A stretch of DNA of 47,527 nt. It comes from DAISJM01 sp036821485. Its GTDB lineage: Bacteria; Verrucomicrobiota; Kiritimatiellia; CAIQIC01; JAGNIJ01. The stretch is taken from contig DAISJM010000027.1 of the NCBI GenBank assembly GCA_036821485.1, positions 1-47,527 on the forward strand, in the 5' to 3' direction. The position numbers and the translations under genes are program-made. The notes beneath the pieces were generated by a model that was not told the origin of the DNA, searched no databases, and saw only the letters and a list, made by a program, of their open reading frames with translations. This document shows positions 27,387 through 36,694 of the stretch, piece after piece; the first letter of the stretch is position 1; each line of letters opens with the position of its first letter.

Positions 27387-29045
27387 GTGAAACGTGATCT
27401 GGCAGCGCTCTCGGATTCTGCCTTCGACGTGGTCATCATCGGCGGTGGTGTGTATGGAATGATCACGGCGTGGGATGCTTCGCTCCGCGGCATGAAAGTC
27501 GCGCTGCTGGAAAAGGGTGACTTTGCCCATGCGACCACGGCGGGCTGCTACAAGCTCATCCACGGCGGCCTGCGTTATCTGCAGCACCTCGACTTCGTCC
27601 GCATGCGCGTGTCAATCGGAGAGCGACTGCACATGATGCGCATGGCGCCGCATCAGGTTCATCCCCTGGAGTTCATCTTCCCGTGTTACGGCCATGGCAC
27701 GAAGAGCCGTGAGGCGATGTGGGCGGCGTTGCTGGTCAACGACATGGTCGGCTTTGACCGCAACAAGCTGCGCGACCCGGAAAAGCGCATTCCGGCCGGC
27801 CGGATCGCGCCGAAGTCGGAGGTGCTGGAGCGCCTTCCGGGCATCAAGGCGCAGGGGCTCACGGCGGGCGCGGTGTTCTACGACGCGCAGATGTACAGCG
27901 CCGAACGGCTGGCGCTTTCCTTCGGCCTATCCGCGGCGGCGGAGGGGGCGGTGCTGGCCAACTACGCCGAGGTGACCGGCTTCGTCCGCGAGGGCTCGAA
28001 GATCAAGGCGGTGAAGGTGAAGGATACGTTCACCGGCACGTCGTTTGAGGTGCAGGGCCGCTGCTTTGTCAACATGACGGGTCCATGGTCCGAGATTACC
28101 CGGCAGTTGATCACAACGGACAAACCTGACCGGACCGTGGTCCGCTCCAAGGGCGTCCAGATCTTCACGCGGCCGCTCTCGACCAACGTGGCGTTTCCGA
28201 TCCAGACAAAGCAGCGGGACGTCAGTGCGGTCATCTCGCAGGGCGGGCGGCATCTCTTTGTGACGCCGTGGCGCGGACGTTCCTTCATTGGACAGACTGA
28301 CATGCTCTACAAAGGCGATCCTGCGGAGTTTCGGATCACCGAGGAAGACGTGGCCGGATTCCTTAAGGACGTAAACGAGGCGCATCCCGCGGCGGAGCTC
28401 AAGCGTGAGGATGTGCAGTTCTGGGTGGGTGGCATGATCCCCGTGGGTGAGGCGACGACGAACCCGGAAGTAGCCAAGATCTCACACAAGTACGAGATAC
28501 TGGACCATGCGCGCAAGGATGGCATCGACAATCTGGTCAGTGCCATCGGCGTCAAGTTTACGATTTGTCGCCACATCGCCAAGGATGTTGTAGACATCCT
28601 TGCTCGCAAGCTGGGTGTGACGCGACCGTGCCGCACGCCGCAGTCGCGCGTGGTGGGTGGCGATATTGATGACTTCAAGGTGTTCCTGGGCGGCGTGGTC
28701 AGAAAGTCGGGCTTGCCTGAGGCCGCAGCCCGCCACCTTGTGCATTCCTACGGTTCCAATGCGAAGAAGGTGCTGGCCTACGGCAAGGACGATGCGGAGC
28801 TCTTGAAGACCGTGGGCGAGTCACCGGAGGTCGTTGCGGCGCAAGTGGTCCATGCCGTCCGCGAGGAAATGGCCTTCACGTTGAGCGACGTGGTGATGCG
28901 GCGGACCGACCTCGGCACGGTGGGGCATCCCGGCCGCGCCGCGCTGGAAGACTGTGCCCGCATCATGGCGAAGGAACTCGGTTGGTCTGCGGATCGCACT
29001 GCGCAGGAACTTGCCGCGACCGAGGCGATTTTCAAGCTGGGGTGA
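27387..29045 (+). CDS. glpD: FAD-dependent glycerol-3-phosphate dehydrogenase
   Basis: 552 residues, GTG start with GAGAGG five bases upstream. The FAD-binding Rossmann motif is DVVIIGGGVYGMITAWDAS at about residues 14-32; KLIHGGLRYLQH is the family hallmark. Downstream are GPWSEITRQL, FVTPWRGRSFIGQTD and GVKFTICRHIAKDVVDILARKL, then the helical C-terminal cap. The enzyme oxidises sn-glycerol-3-phosphate to dihydroxyacetone phosphate at the membrane, passing electrons to quinone. It is an ordinary metabolic gene placed between repeat-protein genes, with no glpF or glpK beside it. It faces the SGNH-repeat gene tail-to-tail across a repeat-filled gap. Confidence 0.93.
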   Translation: MKRDLAALSDSAFDVVIIGGGVYGMITAWDASLRGMKVALLEKGDFAHATTAGCYKLIHGGLRYLQHLDFVRMRVSIGERLHMMRMAPHQVHPLEFIFPCYGHGTKSREAMWAALLVNDMVGFDRNKLRDPEKRIPAGRIAPKSEVLERLPGIKAQGLTAGAVFYDAQMYSAERLALSFGLSAAAEGAVLANYAEVTGFVREGSKIKAVKVKDTFTGTSFEVQGRCFVNMTGPWSEITRQLITTDKPDRTVVRSKGVQIFTRPLSTNVAFPIQTKQRDVSAVISQGGRHLFVTPWRGRSFIGQTDMLYKGDPAEFRITEEDVAGFLKDVNEAHPAAELKREDVQFWVGGMIPVGEATTNPEVAKISHKYEILDHARKDGIDNLVSAIGVKFTICRHIAKDVVDILARKLGVTRPCRTPQSRVVGGDIDDFKVFLGGVVRKSGLPEAAARHLVHSYGSNAKKVLAYGKDDAELLKTVGESPEVVAAQVVHAVREEMAFTLSDVVMRRTDLGTVGHPGRAALEDCARIMAKELGWSADRTAQELAATEAIFKLG

Positions 29046-29069
29046 GGGGCCGAACAAGTCCCAATCTTC

Positions 29070-29107
29070 AACAGCCACACCAGAGAGCCACAAAAAAGCA
29101 CAAGGAT
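29070..29107. repeat. Dispersed repeat, left copy of an inverted pair
   Basis: AACAGCCACACCAGAGAGCC and the following CACAAAAAAGCACAAGG recur in reverse complement at 31043-31080 with about three differences over 37 bases. The two copies bracket the SGNH-repeat gene at 29238-30782 in inverted orientation. Confidence 0.8.
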
Positions 29108-29144
29108 CACAGAAGGCGAAGATTTGAACCGCGGTTCTTCTTTA

Positions 29145-29198
29145 TAGGGCTGCCGCTAGTCGGCAGCCACGAGAGGCCTGCGACCAGCGCAGGCCCTA
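29145..29198 (-). repeat. Two-hairpin intergenic repeat, third copy (reverse orientation)
   Basis: Outer arms TAGGGC (29145-29150) and GCCCTA (29193-29198) enclose two hairpins: GGCTGCCG/CGGCAGCC (29148-29168) and GGCCTGCG/CGCAGGCC (29175-29195). It is the reverse complement of the elements at 39602 and 41096. One base pair in the variable hairpin has changed on both sides, so pairing is kept. It lies in the convergent gap between glpD and the SGNH-repeat gene. Confidence 0.85.
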
Positions 29199-29237
29199 CA
29201 GTAGCCCCCCCCTTCCGCGTGAGGTCGCGGGGAGCCC

Positions 29238-30782
29238 TCAGTACGCGGCGCCGGATGAAATCGTCCCGGAAACCGTCGAGTAGAACGCATCCCGGACCAC
29301 GGCGTAGCCCCGGTCGTTGGGATGATTTCCGCTGTCGTCGTTGAGGAGGGTGTGCCAGTTTGGGGAAGCCATGAAGTTCTCGTAGACGCGGGCTTGCGGC
29401 ACGGCCTCTGTCCGGGCGAGATCCTGGATCGACGGGATGAACGCCTGGATACGAGCCTGCTGCTCAGAGCGATCCTTGTCGGCATCGTTCTTCACCGGAG
29501 TTATGGTGGCCAGGATGACGTCGATGCCGCGGAGCTTGCACGACTGGATCATGGCGCGGAGATTGGTCTTGGTCTTGTCGAAGATCGAATCCGTCAGCGC
29601 ATCGTTCACGCCTTCCATCAACAGCACGACGTCAGGATGATAGGCGTCGAGCAGTCCGGGGAGTCGTGTCTTGCCGCCGGAGGTTTTTTCGCCGCCTTGC
29701 CCGGCGTTGATCGTGAAGAAGTGGCCGCCATAGAAAACGTCGAGCTTCTGTTCCAGCAACATTGGGTAGCCGGTGAGGGGACCGTCCGAAGAACTGGCTT
29801 CGCCGCGGGTGACACTGTCGCCGAATGCCAGCATGGTGAGGCCTTCGCTGGAGCGGTTGGCGTGGGTCTGCGCTGCGGCGGTTTCGCTCCAACCCCAGTT
29901 CACGGGGGAGGCGAGGGCGCCGGCGGTTAACGACCTGATGTACCAGTTGCCGGTGGCGCGGTGGTAGACGCCGAGGTCGGCGCGCCCATCGCCGTCAAAA
30001 TCGCCCGGCGTGGGATTCACCGTGTTCCAGCCCCAGTTCATCGAGGCGATCACGGTTCCACTCAGTGAGCGGATATACCAGTTGCCGGTGGCGCGTTGGA
30101 ATACGGCAAGGTCGGCTTTGCCATCGCCGTCAAAATCAGCCGCCATGGGCCATGTGGCGGACCAGCCCCAGTTCGTGGCGAAGGCCAGTGTGGTTCCGCT
30201 CACGGTGCGGATATACCAGTTGCCGGTGGCACGGTGGTAGACGGCGAGGTCGGCTCGACCGTCGCCATTGTAGTCGCCGGGAACCGGGCAGCATTCGCTC
30301 CAGCCCCAGTTGACATTGGTAATTACCTGCCCGGTGGCCAGACTACGGATGTACCAATTGCCGGTGGAACGCTGGTACACGGCGAGATCGGTGCGCCCAT
30401 CGCCGTCGTAGTCGGCCGGAACAGGAATCGTTTCGCTCCAACCCCAGTTGTAGCCGAGGGCGAGATTCGCGCCGGCGAGCGTTCGAATATACCAGTTGCC
30501 GGTGGCCCGGTTGAAGACGCAGAGATCGGAGATGCCGTCGCCATTATAGTCGCCGGGCGCGGCAATCGTTTCGTTCCAGCCCCAGTTGTAGGGCGACGTG
30601 ATGATCGTGCCCGTCAGAGTCTTGATATGCCAGTTGCCGGTGTTGGGGTGGAAGACCGCGAGATCGTCGGTTCGCTTGCCGCCGACAAGGCCGTCGAAAT
30701 TACAGGGACTGTGTGAACCTTGGGCGAAAGCGCTCGCAGCCAGCGCAAGAGAAACCAGCACCACACACGATGTCTTTGACAT
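29238..30782 (-). CDS. Secreted SGNH hydrolase with six N-terminal NWGW repeats
   Basis: 514 residues from the ATG at 30782; GAGGGAG is about ten bases upstream. An ATG three codons earlier (30791) sits too close to that site. Signal peptide about 1-20 (ASAFAQ). Exactly six calcium-loop repeats follow (about 25-310), the first degenerate (CNFDGLVGGKRTDDL). The C-terminal SGNH/GDSL hydrolase has the serine in LAFGDSVTRGE, a Gly in AGQGGEKTSGG, Asn in EGVNDAL and His in NHPNDRGY. It is the only family member here with the repeats before the catalytic domain. Expected activity is esterase or acyl-hydrolase outside the cell, perhaps deacetylating glycan. The gene is bracketed by inverted repeats. 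Confidence 0.9.
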   Translation of the reverse strand: MSKTSCVVLVSLALAASAFAQGSHSPCNFDGLVGGKRTDDLAVFHPNTGNWHIKTLTGTIITSPYNWGWNETIAAPGDYNGDGISDLCVFNRATGNWYIRTLAGANLALGYNWGWSETIPVPADYDGDGRTDLAVYQRSTGNWYIRSLATGQVITNVNWGWSECCPVPGDYNGDGRADLAVYHRATGNWYIRTVSGTTLAFATNWGWSATWPMAADFDGDGKADLAVFQRATGNWYIRSLSGTVIASMNWGWNTVNPTPGDFDGDGRADLGVYHRATGNWYIRSLTAGALASPVNWGWSETAAAQTHANRSSEGLTMLAFGDSVTRGEASSSDGPLTGYPMLLEQKLDVFYGGHFFTINAGQGGEKTSGGKTRLPGLLDAYHPDVVLLMEGVNDALTDSIFDKTKTNLRAMIQSCKLRGIDVILATITPVKNDADKDRSEQQARIQAFIPSIQDLARTEAVPQARVYENFMASPNWHTLLNDDSGNHPNDRGYAVVRDAFYSTVSGTISSGAAY

Positions 30783-31161
30783 AGGACACATGCTCCCTCT
30801 GTTCAGCCAACAGGGGAGTGATAGTTACCAAAAAGGGGTGCCAACGTAAAGGAGAAGGAAAGGGGAGGGTTTCAACCACTAATGGACACGAATTCACACT
30901 GATCAGAGGGGGGCAAAGGCACAGAGGCACAAAGGGCAGAGAGAGGAAATGACCAAGCCTCAATGACCAGGAGTAAAGGAACGGTTATTGGAGATTTGAT
31001 ATTGGGGATTGGGGGAGAGGGCGGAACCATTGAACTCTGTGCCCTTTGTGCTTTCTTGTGGCTCTCTGGTGTGGCTGTTCAGGATTTGGAGTTTAGGGTT
31101 TTGAGTTTTGGCGGATTCCGTCGTAACATCGCCCGCAAGTTTCCGGCGAAAGGATGCAATC
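30783..31161. other. Divergent gap rich in dispersed repeat fragments
   Basis: About 380 bases separate the divergent SGNH-repeat and DegT genes. It holds fragments seen elsewhere in the window. A CACTAATGGACACGAATTCA block (30876-30895) has a relative at 39671. AATGACCAAGCCTCAATGACCA-like text (30948-30970) recurs at 43349. The inverted-pair repeat lies at 31043-31080. Between 30838 and 30843 (minus strand) is TGGCAC, a possible but weak sigma-54 -24 box for the SGNH gene; its -12 element is poor. No coding sequence is supported. Confidence 0.55.
31043..31080. repeat. Dispersed repeat, right copy of an inverted pair
   Basis: CTTTGTGCTTTCTTGTGGCT with CTCTGGTGTGGCTGTT after it is the reverse complement of 29070-29107 apart from about three bases. 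It lies upstream of the DegT aminotransferase gene. Confidence 0.8.
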
Positions 31162-32277
31162 ATGGCTGTCCCGTTGCTTGATCTGAAGGCTCAGTATCGC
31201 GCGATCCGCACCGACATTGACGCCGCCGTCAAAGAGGTATTCGAGTCCCAGTACTTCATCCTGGGTCCGAAGGTGCTGGAGTTCGAGGCGGCCGTTGCGA
31301 AGTACTGCGGTGTTCCGTACGCCTGCGGAATTTCCTCCGGTACGGATGCGCTGCTGATCGCCATGATGGCCGAGAACATCGGGCCGGGCGATGAAGTCAT
31401 TACGACGCCTTACACGTTTTTTGCGACGGCGGGTTGCATTGCGCGGCTCGGCGCAAAACCCGTCTTCGTGGATATCGATCCTGTGACGTTCAACATCGAT
31501 CCCTCCCTGATCGAGGAGAAGATCACGCCGCGCACCAAGGCCATCATTCCGGTTCATCTCTACGGGCAGGTCGCGGACATGGATGCGATCATGGCGATCG
31601 CCGGCCGGCACAAACTGGTGGTGATTGAGGATGGCTGCCAGGCGATTGGCGCGGAAGACAAAGGGCGGCGCGCCGGCTCGATGGGGCACTACGGCTGCTT
31701 CTCCTTTTTCCCCTCAAAGAATCTTGGCGGGGCGGGGGACGGAGGCATGGTGGTGATGCGCGACGCAGATCGCGATACGAAGATCCGGCGGCTGCGCAAT
31801 CACGGCATGGAACCAAAGTATTACCATCACATGGTCGGTGGCAATTTCAGGTTGGATGCGCTCCAGGCTGCGGTCTTGAACGTCAAACTGCGCCACCTCG
31901 ATGCGTGGTCCGTTGGCCGCCAGGCGAATGCGAAGCGTTACGACCAGCTTTTTGAGGCATCGGGTCTCGTCGCGAAGGGGCTTGTGAGACTGCCGAAGGT
32001 GGTTGCGAACCGGCATATTTTCAACCAGTACATCATCCGTGTCGGGCAGCGGCAGAAAGCCATCGATGCTCTGAAGGCGGCGCAGGTCGGGTTTGAGATC
32101 TACTATCCCGTGCCGCTGCATCTCCAGGAATGTTTTGCTTCGCTCGGACACAAAAAGGGCGATTTCCCGGAGAGCGAGAAAGCCGCCGGGGAGACGCTGG
32201 CTTTGCCGATTTATCCTGAACTGACGGCAGCCCAAGCCGGCGAGGTCGTGGCGACGATCAAGGCCGCTCTGGCCTAA
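31162..32277 (+). CDS. DegT/DnrJ/EryC1/StrS-family sugar aminotransferase
   Basis: 371 residues from the ATG at 31162; AAAGGA lies seven bases upstream, and the earlier in-frame TTG at 31108 has no such signal. PLP-dependent aspartate-aminotransferase fold: SSGTDALLIAMMA (phosphate cup), VIEDGCQAIGAE (Asp contacting the PLP ring) and FFPSKNLGGAGDGG with the internal-aldimine Lys at about K186. The C-terminal HIFNQYIIR and YPVPLHLQ motifs are usual. It would convert a keto nucleotide sugar to an amino sugar for surface glycan. It stands alone here, away from the glycan runs, with a repeat-filled upstream gap. Confidence 0.92.
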   Translation: MAVPLLDLKAQYRAIRTDIDAAVKEVFESQYFILGPKVLEFEAAVAKYCGVPYACGISSGTDALLIAMMAENIGPGDEVITTPYTFFATAGCIARLGAKPVFVDIDPVTFNIDPSLIEEKITPRTKAIIPVHLYGQVADMDAIMAIAGRHKLVVIEDGCQAIGAEDKGRRAGSMGHYGCFSFFPSKNLGGAGDGGMVVMRDADRDTKIRRLRNHGMEPKYYHHMVGGNFRLDALQAAVLNVKLRHLDAWSVGRQANAKRYDQLFEASGLVAKGLVRLPKVVANRHIFNQYIIRVGQRQKAIDALKAAQVGFEIYYPVPLHLQECFASLGHKKGDFPESEKAAGETLALPIYPELTAAQAGEVVATIKAALA

Positions 32278-32416
32278 TACGCTGAACCCCCTGTGTTTGT
32301 GGGGTATAGTCCCTGTAACCACGGGGCCATTCTGCGTGTATGTTCCTAACTAAAAGGAACCTGTTTTGTTGAACGGATTGATCACCCTGCTGAAAGAACA
32401 GCGGGGGGAGGATGCT

Positions 32417-35400
32417 ATGCACATGAAAAGCCGTATTCTTGTCGCCCTCGTGCTGACGCTTGCCTGCTCCGGTGTGGCTTGGGGTTTGCAGCCGGACGGG
32501 ATTATCGAGCGGGCGTCCAGACCTTCAGCCCCCGCGTTCAAGGTGGGCATTGCCCCGGTGGTGACAGCGGAGCAGCGCGGTCTCCAGCGGGCAGCCGAAG
32601 CCGAGGGTGTCCGCGTCGACTGGGACACCGTGTTGACGACGCCGGTCCGGATTCGGGGCTTGGATCTTGGCAAGCGCACCACGTTTTCCCGCGGCAAGGG
32701 GTTGCGCGCGGCTGGTGGCGGCGCCTACGAAAACAATGCCGTGGCGATACTGGACAATCTCTCCGGCTTCTTCCGCGCGAAGGATGCCGCCCTCGAATTC
32801 AAGGCGCACCGCGTCGATGCCGACACGCTTGGCGACCATCATGTGCGCGTCCGGCAGATGTACCAGGGGTTGAAGGTGGTGGGTGGCGAATTGATCGTGC
32901 ATTTCGGCAAGGACGATACGGCCTATGAAGTGAATGGCCGGTATGTGCCGGATGTGTCGGTGGGCATCGCGCCGACCATCTCCGCGGCGGACGCGGTTGC
33001 GGCCGCGCAGAAGGATTTGGGCGAGCGCGGCCTGCCCTCGGGCGAGCTCGCGTCCGGGCCGGAACTGGTGGTGTTTGCGTGGGAAAGCGACCCGGTGCTG
33101 GCGTACGAGATGGAACTCACCTACGAGGACGTCAAGGCCGTGCGCGGCAGGTGGCGTTACTGGATCGACGCGGCGAACGGCAAGGTGATCCGCGCGTTCA
33201 ATGCGGTTACGCATATCACCGCGCCGACGAGCAACGGTTCGAATACGGGCATCAGCGGCAACTATCTTGCGGGTGAGGGCGGCGGTGCCACGAACGTCAC
33301 GGGCTGGTACGAAAACGGCAACGCTTCCTACTACCTCTATAACAAGACGCGCTACTGGTACGTCTACAACGTTGCCTCCAGCGGCTACAGCGACAACAAC
33401 ACCTATGCGTATCGCTCCACGTCGGCGTGGGGTACGTCGGATCGGGCCGAAATGTCGGCTGCGAAGAACTACGAAATCACGCAGGCGTACTACAAGAATG
33501 TCCACAACCGGAATAGCTTCAACAACGCCAACGCCTATGCGCGGGTCAATGTGCACCAAGGCGTCAACTACGTGAACGCCTATTGGGATGGCACAGATTT
33601 TCACTTTGGTGACGGCGATGGAGTCGAGGCCAACTCGCTCGTCGTGCTCGATGTGGCCGGCCATGAGTACACACACGCGGTTACCGAATACACGGCCAAC
33701 CTCTATTACTCCAGCGAGTCGGGGGCACTGAACGAATCGTTTTCCGATATCTTTGGTTCCTGCGTTGAGTTTTATGGGCAACCGGATGGCCGCAGCACGT
33801 ATCCGAATGTCACTGCTGGCCGTTCGGACTGGCTCTGCGGCGAGGACTGCTGGCTTTCTTCCAAGGCGTTGCGTGACCTCCGGAGTCCGGCCAATCCTGT
33901 TACGGTCGGGTCCGGGAACGAACAACCCAGCCGCTACAAGGGCACGTATTGGTACTTCGGCACCGGTGATAATGGCGGTGTGCATTACAACAGCGGCGTG
34001 CAGAACTTCTTCTTCTACCTGCTGTGCGAAGGCGGCAGTGGTGTCAACGACGGCATCAGCTACAGCGTGACCGGCATTGCCGTAACCAACGCCGAGAAGG
34101 TGGCCTATCGCGCGCTGACTGTGTACTGCGGGCAGTACACGGACTATGCGGCGGTTCGTGCGGCATGGATGTCGGCCGCGCAGGATTTCAACCCGTCTTG
34201 GACCACGGCGGTGTCGGCTGCCTGGGCGGCCTGCGGCATTGGCGCGGCCACGCCCACCGTGGCGACGCCGACCTTCAGTCCGGCGGGTGGCGCGTATGGC
34301 TCCTCTGTGGTGGTGACGATGTCCTGTGCAACGGTCGGGGCGACCATTCGCTATACGACCAACGAGTCGGAGCCCACGGAATCCTCCGCGCTCTATTCCG
34401 CGCCAATCACGATCACCTCTGATACGACGCTTAAGGCCAAGGCCTTCAAGACCGGCATGAATGCGAGCCTGACCGCGAGCGCGACCTACAGTTTCCTTGG
34501 CACGCGCATCTACAACTACCCGATGGACACCAACCCCGGCTGGACGACTTCCGGTCAGTGGGCTTTCGGAGTTCCGACGGGCGGCGGTGGTGAGCATGGC
34601 AGTCCCGATCCAACTTCCGGCTACACCGGAAACAACGTGTACGGTTACAACTTGAGCGGTGACTACGCCAACAGCATTGCCACCACCTACTGGCTGACCA
34701 CCGGCGCGCTGAATCTTCAGAATGCGGCGAGTACGAAGCTCGTGTTCCGCCGCTGGCTCGGTGTCGAGCGGCCGGCGTACGATCATGCGTACATCGAGGT
34801 GTCGAACAACGGCAGTACATGGACGCGAGTCTGGGAAAACACGGCGGAAGTCGCCGATTCGAGCTGGCAGCAGCTCACCTATGACATCTCGACCGTTGCG
34901 GATGGACAGGCGGCGGTCTATATCCGTTGGGGACTTGGGATCACGGACGGCAGTTGGATCTACTGCGGATGGAACATCGACGACGTCGAGATCTGGGGCC
35001 AGGTGACCGGTGGCGGTGCGCCCGCGGCGCCATCCGGCCTTGGCGCCAGCGCCCTTTCCGGCACGCGCGTGCGCTTGACGTGGACGGATAACTCCAGCAA
35101 CGAGCAGGGCTTCGCCATCGAGCGCAAGACTTCCAGCACATCCTATGTGGAGATCACAAGAGTCGGTGCTGGAACGGCCACGTACGAGGATACGACGGTC
35201 TCTCAAGGATCAAGTTATACCTATCGCGTGAGGGCCTACAACGCATCGGGCTACTCGTCCTACTCCGGAGAAGCCAATGTGACAACGCCGACGGGCACGG
35301 GCGATTCGTGGGATCCGGGTGACGACTCGGGCAGTACGGCTACAGCCCTGCCGGCACCCTCCACCTCGCCACAGACCCATGGGCCGCACACGTTGTCGTC

Positions 35401-36571
35401 CACGGACTACTACGATTGGTTCGCAATCTATCTCGAGGGCGGCTTCACGTACAACTTCAACAGCGCCGGTGGCAGTGGTGACATGTATGGCGAGTTGTAT
35501 TCGGATTCTGCCGGCAGCACGCGCGTGGCGTTTGATGACGACTCGGGTGGTAATCTGCAATTCAGCCTGAACTATGCACCTGCTGCTTCGGCATGGTTCT
35601 ATCTGCGCGCACGCACGTATGGCGTGGGTGGAACGGCGTCATACACGCTGACTTATAACCGCTACGGTGGTGGTGGGGCAGGAGCGCCACGCGACGACTT
35701 CAACGGCGATGGCAAGGCGGACATGGGGGTCTACTGGCCAGTGCCTGGTAATGGCTACTTCTACGTGTGGCCGAGCGATGCAGCGCAGGGATGGATGGAG
35801 TATTGGGCCTATCAGAATGAAGTATCTGTGGTTGGTGACTACGACGGCGATGGTCTCACAGATGTAGCCACGTTCAACACCAAGACGGCGATGTGGTATG
35901 TCGACCGGTCGAGCCTTGGTTATCGCGAGCAGCAGTGGGGCTGGGCAGAAACGATTCCGGTGCCGGGCGACTACAACGGCGATGGGGTGACGGAGATGGC
36001 CGTGTTCTATCCTGCGGGTGGTACGTGGTATATCCGCGACGCCTCCGGCAGCATGTATCTCGGCGGTCCCGTCCAGTGGGGCTTCAACGGGGCAGTGCCC
36101 GTGCCCGCGGACTACGATGGCGACGGTAAGACCGATATCGCCATATTCTCGCCCGCGAGCGGCCGGTGGTACATCCTCCAGAGCAGTACGCTGACGATGA
36201 TGAGTGGTGCGCCCATCAACTGGGGGTGGTCGACGACTCATCCTGTACCCGCCGATTTCAACGGCGACGGCAAGGCGGATCTGGCTGTGTATTATCCTGC
36301 TGCCGGCAAGTGGTACGTGCTGCAGACCAGCAACTGGCAGATGTACATGAACGGTGCAATCAGCCACGGTTGGAGCGCGGCGATTCCTGTGCCTGGCGAC
36401 TTCGATGGCGACCACCGCGCGGATCCGACGGTCTATCATCCGCAGTCCGGCAATTGGTATATCCTGCCAAGTTCGGGCGGGGGCATGATCACGCGGAACT
36501 GGGGTTTCAACGGTGCCCAGCCCGTGTCACCGCAGTACTACATCAACCGTCGCCTGGGATTCAGGCCGTAA
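32417..36571 (+). CDS. Secreted M4 (thermolysin-type) metallopeptidase with accessory domains and six NWGW repeats
   Basis: 1384 residues from the ATG at 32417, with GGAGGA four bases upstream. Signal peptide about 1-25, then an FTP/PepSY-type propeptide (HHVRVRQMYQGLKVVGGELIV region). The M4 domain is at about 250-605: zinc ligands H416 and H420 in GHEYTH and E440 in GALNESFSDIFG, spaced as in thermolysin, plus the transition-state His in DNGGVHYNSG. Then come a chitobiase-C-terminal-like domain (about 615-690, TIRYTTNESEPT), a MAM/jelly-roll (about 695-855), a fibronectin type III domain (about 870-960), a PPC-like domain (about 970-1085), and six calcium-loop repeats, the first degenerate. 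All catalytic residues are present, so an active extracellular protease is expected. Confidence 0.92.
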   Translation: MHMKSRILVALVLTLACSGVAWGLQPDGIIERASRPSAPAFKVGIAPVVTAEQRGLQRAAEAEGVRVDWDTVLTTPVRIRGLDLGKRTTFSRGKGLRAAGGGAYENNAVAILDNLSGFFRAKDAALEFKAHRVDADTLGDHHVRVRQMYQGLKVVGGELIVHFGKDDTAYEVNGRYVPDVSVGIAPTISAADAVAAAQKDLGERGLPSGELASGPELVVFAWESDPVLAYEMELTYEDVKAVRGRWRYWIDAANGKVIRAFNAVTHITAPTSNGSNTGISGNYLAGEGGGATNVTGWYENGNASYYLYNKTRYWYVYNVASSGYSDNNTYAYRSTSAWGTSDRAEMSAAKNYEITQAYYKNVHNRNSFNNANAYARVNVHQGVNYVNAYWDGTDFHFGDGDGVEANSLVVLDVAGHEYTHAVTEYTANLYYSSESGALNESFSDIFGSCVEFYGQPDGRSTYPNVTAGRSDWLCGEDCWLSSKALRDLRSPANPVTVGSGNEQPSRYKGTYWYFGTGDNGGVHYNSGVQNFFFYLLCEGGSGVNDGISYSVTGIAVTNAEKVAYRALTVYCGQYTDYAAVRAAWMSAAQDFNPSWTTAVSAAWAACGIGAATPTVATPTFSPAGGAYGSSVVVTMSCATVGATIRYTTNESEPTESSALYSAPITITSDTTLKAKAFKTGMNASLTASATYSFLGTRIYNYPMDTNPGWTTSGQWAFGVPTGGGGEHGSPDPTSGYTGNNVYGYNLSGDYANSIATTYWLTTGALNLQNAASTKLVFRRWLGVERPAYDHAYIEVSNNGSTWTRVWENTAEVADSSWQQLTYDISTVADGQAAVYIRWGLGITDGSWIYCGWNIDDVEIWGQVTGGGAPAAPSGLGASALSGTRVRLTWTDNSSNEQGFAIERKTSSTSYVEITRVGAGTATYEDTTVSQGSSYTYRVRAYNASGYSSYSGEANVTTPTGTGDSWDPGDDSGSTATALPAPSTSPQTHGPHTLSSTDYYDWFAIYLEGGFTYNFNSAGGSGDMYGELYSDSAGSTRVAFDDDSGGNLQFSLNYAPAASAWFYLRARTYGVGGTASYTLTYNRYGGGGAGAPRDDFNGDGKADMGVYWPVPGNGYFYVWPSDAAQGWMEYWAYQNEVSVVGDYDGDGLTDVATFNTKTAMWYVDRSSLGYREQQWGWAETIPVPGDYNGDGVTEMAVFYPAGGTWYIRDASGSMYLGGPVQWGFNGAVPVPADYDGDGKTDIAIFSPASGRWYILQSSTLTMMSGAPINWGWSTTHPVPADFNGDGKADLAVYYPAAGKWYVLQTSNWQMYMNGAISHGWSAAIPVPGDFDGDHRADPTVYHPQSGNWYILPSSGGGMITRNWGFNGAQPVSPQYYINRRLGFRP

Positions 36572-36602
36572 CGGAAGAATGCAGAACGCAGAAGTGAGAA
36601 CG

Positions 36603-36628
36603 CAGAATGCTGCATCTTGGGCATTCTG
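36603..36628. repeat. Intergenic hairpin CAGAATGC/GCATTCTG
   Basis: A perfect 8-bp stem (CAGAATGC, 36603-36610; GCATTCTG, 36621-36628) lies in the gap after the metallopeptidase gene. Flanking text (CAGAACGCAGAAGTGAGAAC and, inverted, ACTGCGTTCTGAGTTCTC near 36668) makes a looser outer inverted repeat. No T-run follows, so it is not a standard terminator. Confidence 0.6.
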
Positions 36629-36694
36629 GATTCTCTGTGTTGTCTTTCTCCTGCCATCTTCCGGATACTGCGTTCTGAGTTCTCCCCGAAAAAC

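Noticed and set aside
32285..32330. ACCCC/GGGGT and CCCTGT/ACGGGG pairings after the DegT gene as terminators
   Set aside because: Short stems without a T-tract; too weak to call.
32525..35206. 893-codon open frame antisense to the metallopeptidase gene
   Set aside because: Explained by GC-rich codon bias opposite a gene with intact M4 zinc ligands; its own peptide shows no domain.
36603..36628. Hairpin after the metallopeptidase gene as a terminator
   Set aside because: No T-run follows and it belongs to a looser repeat pattern.
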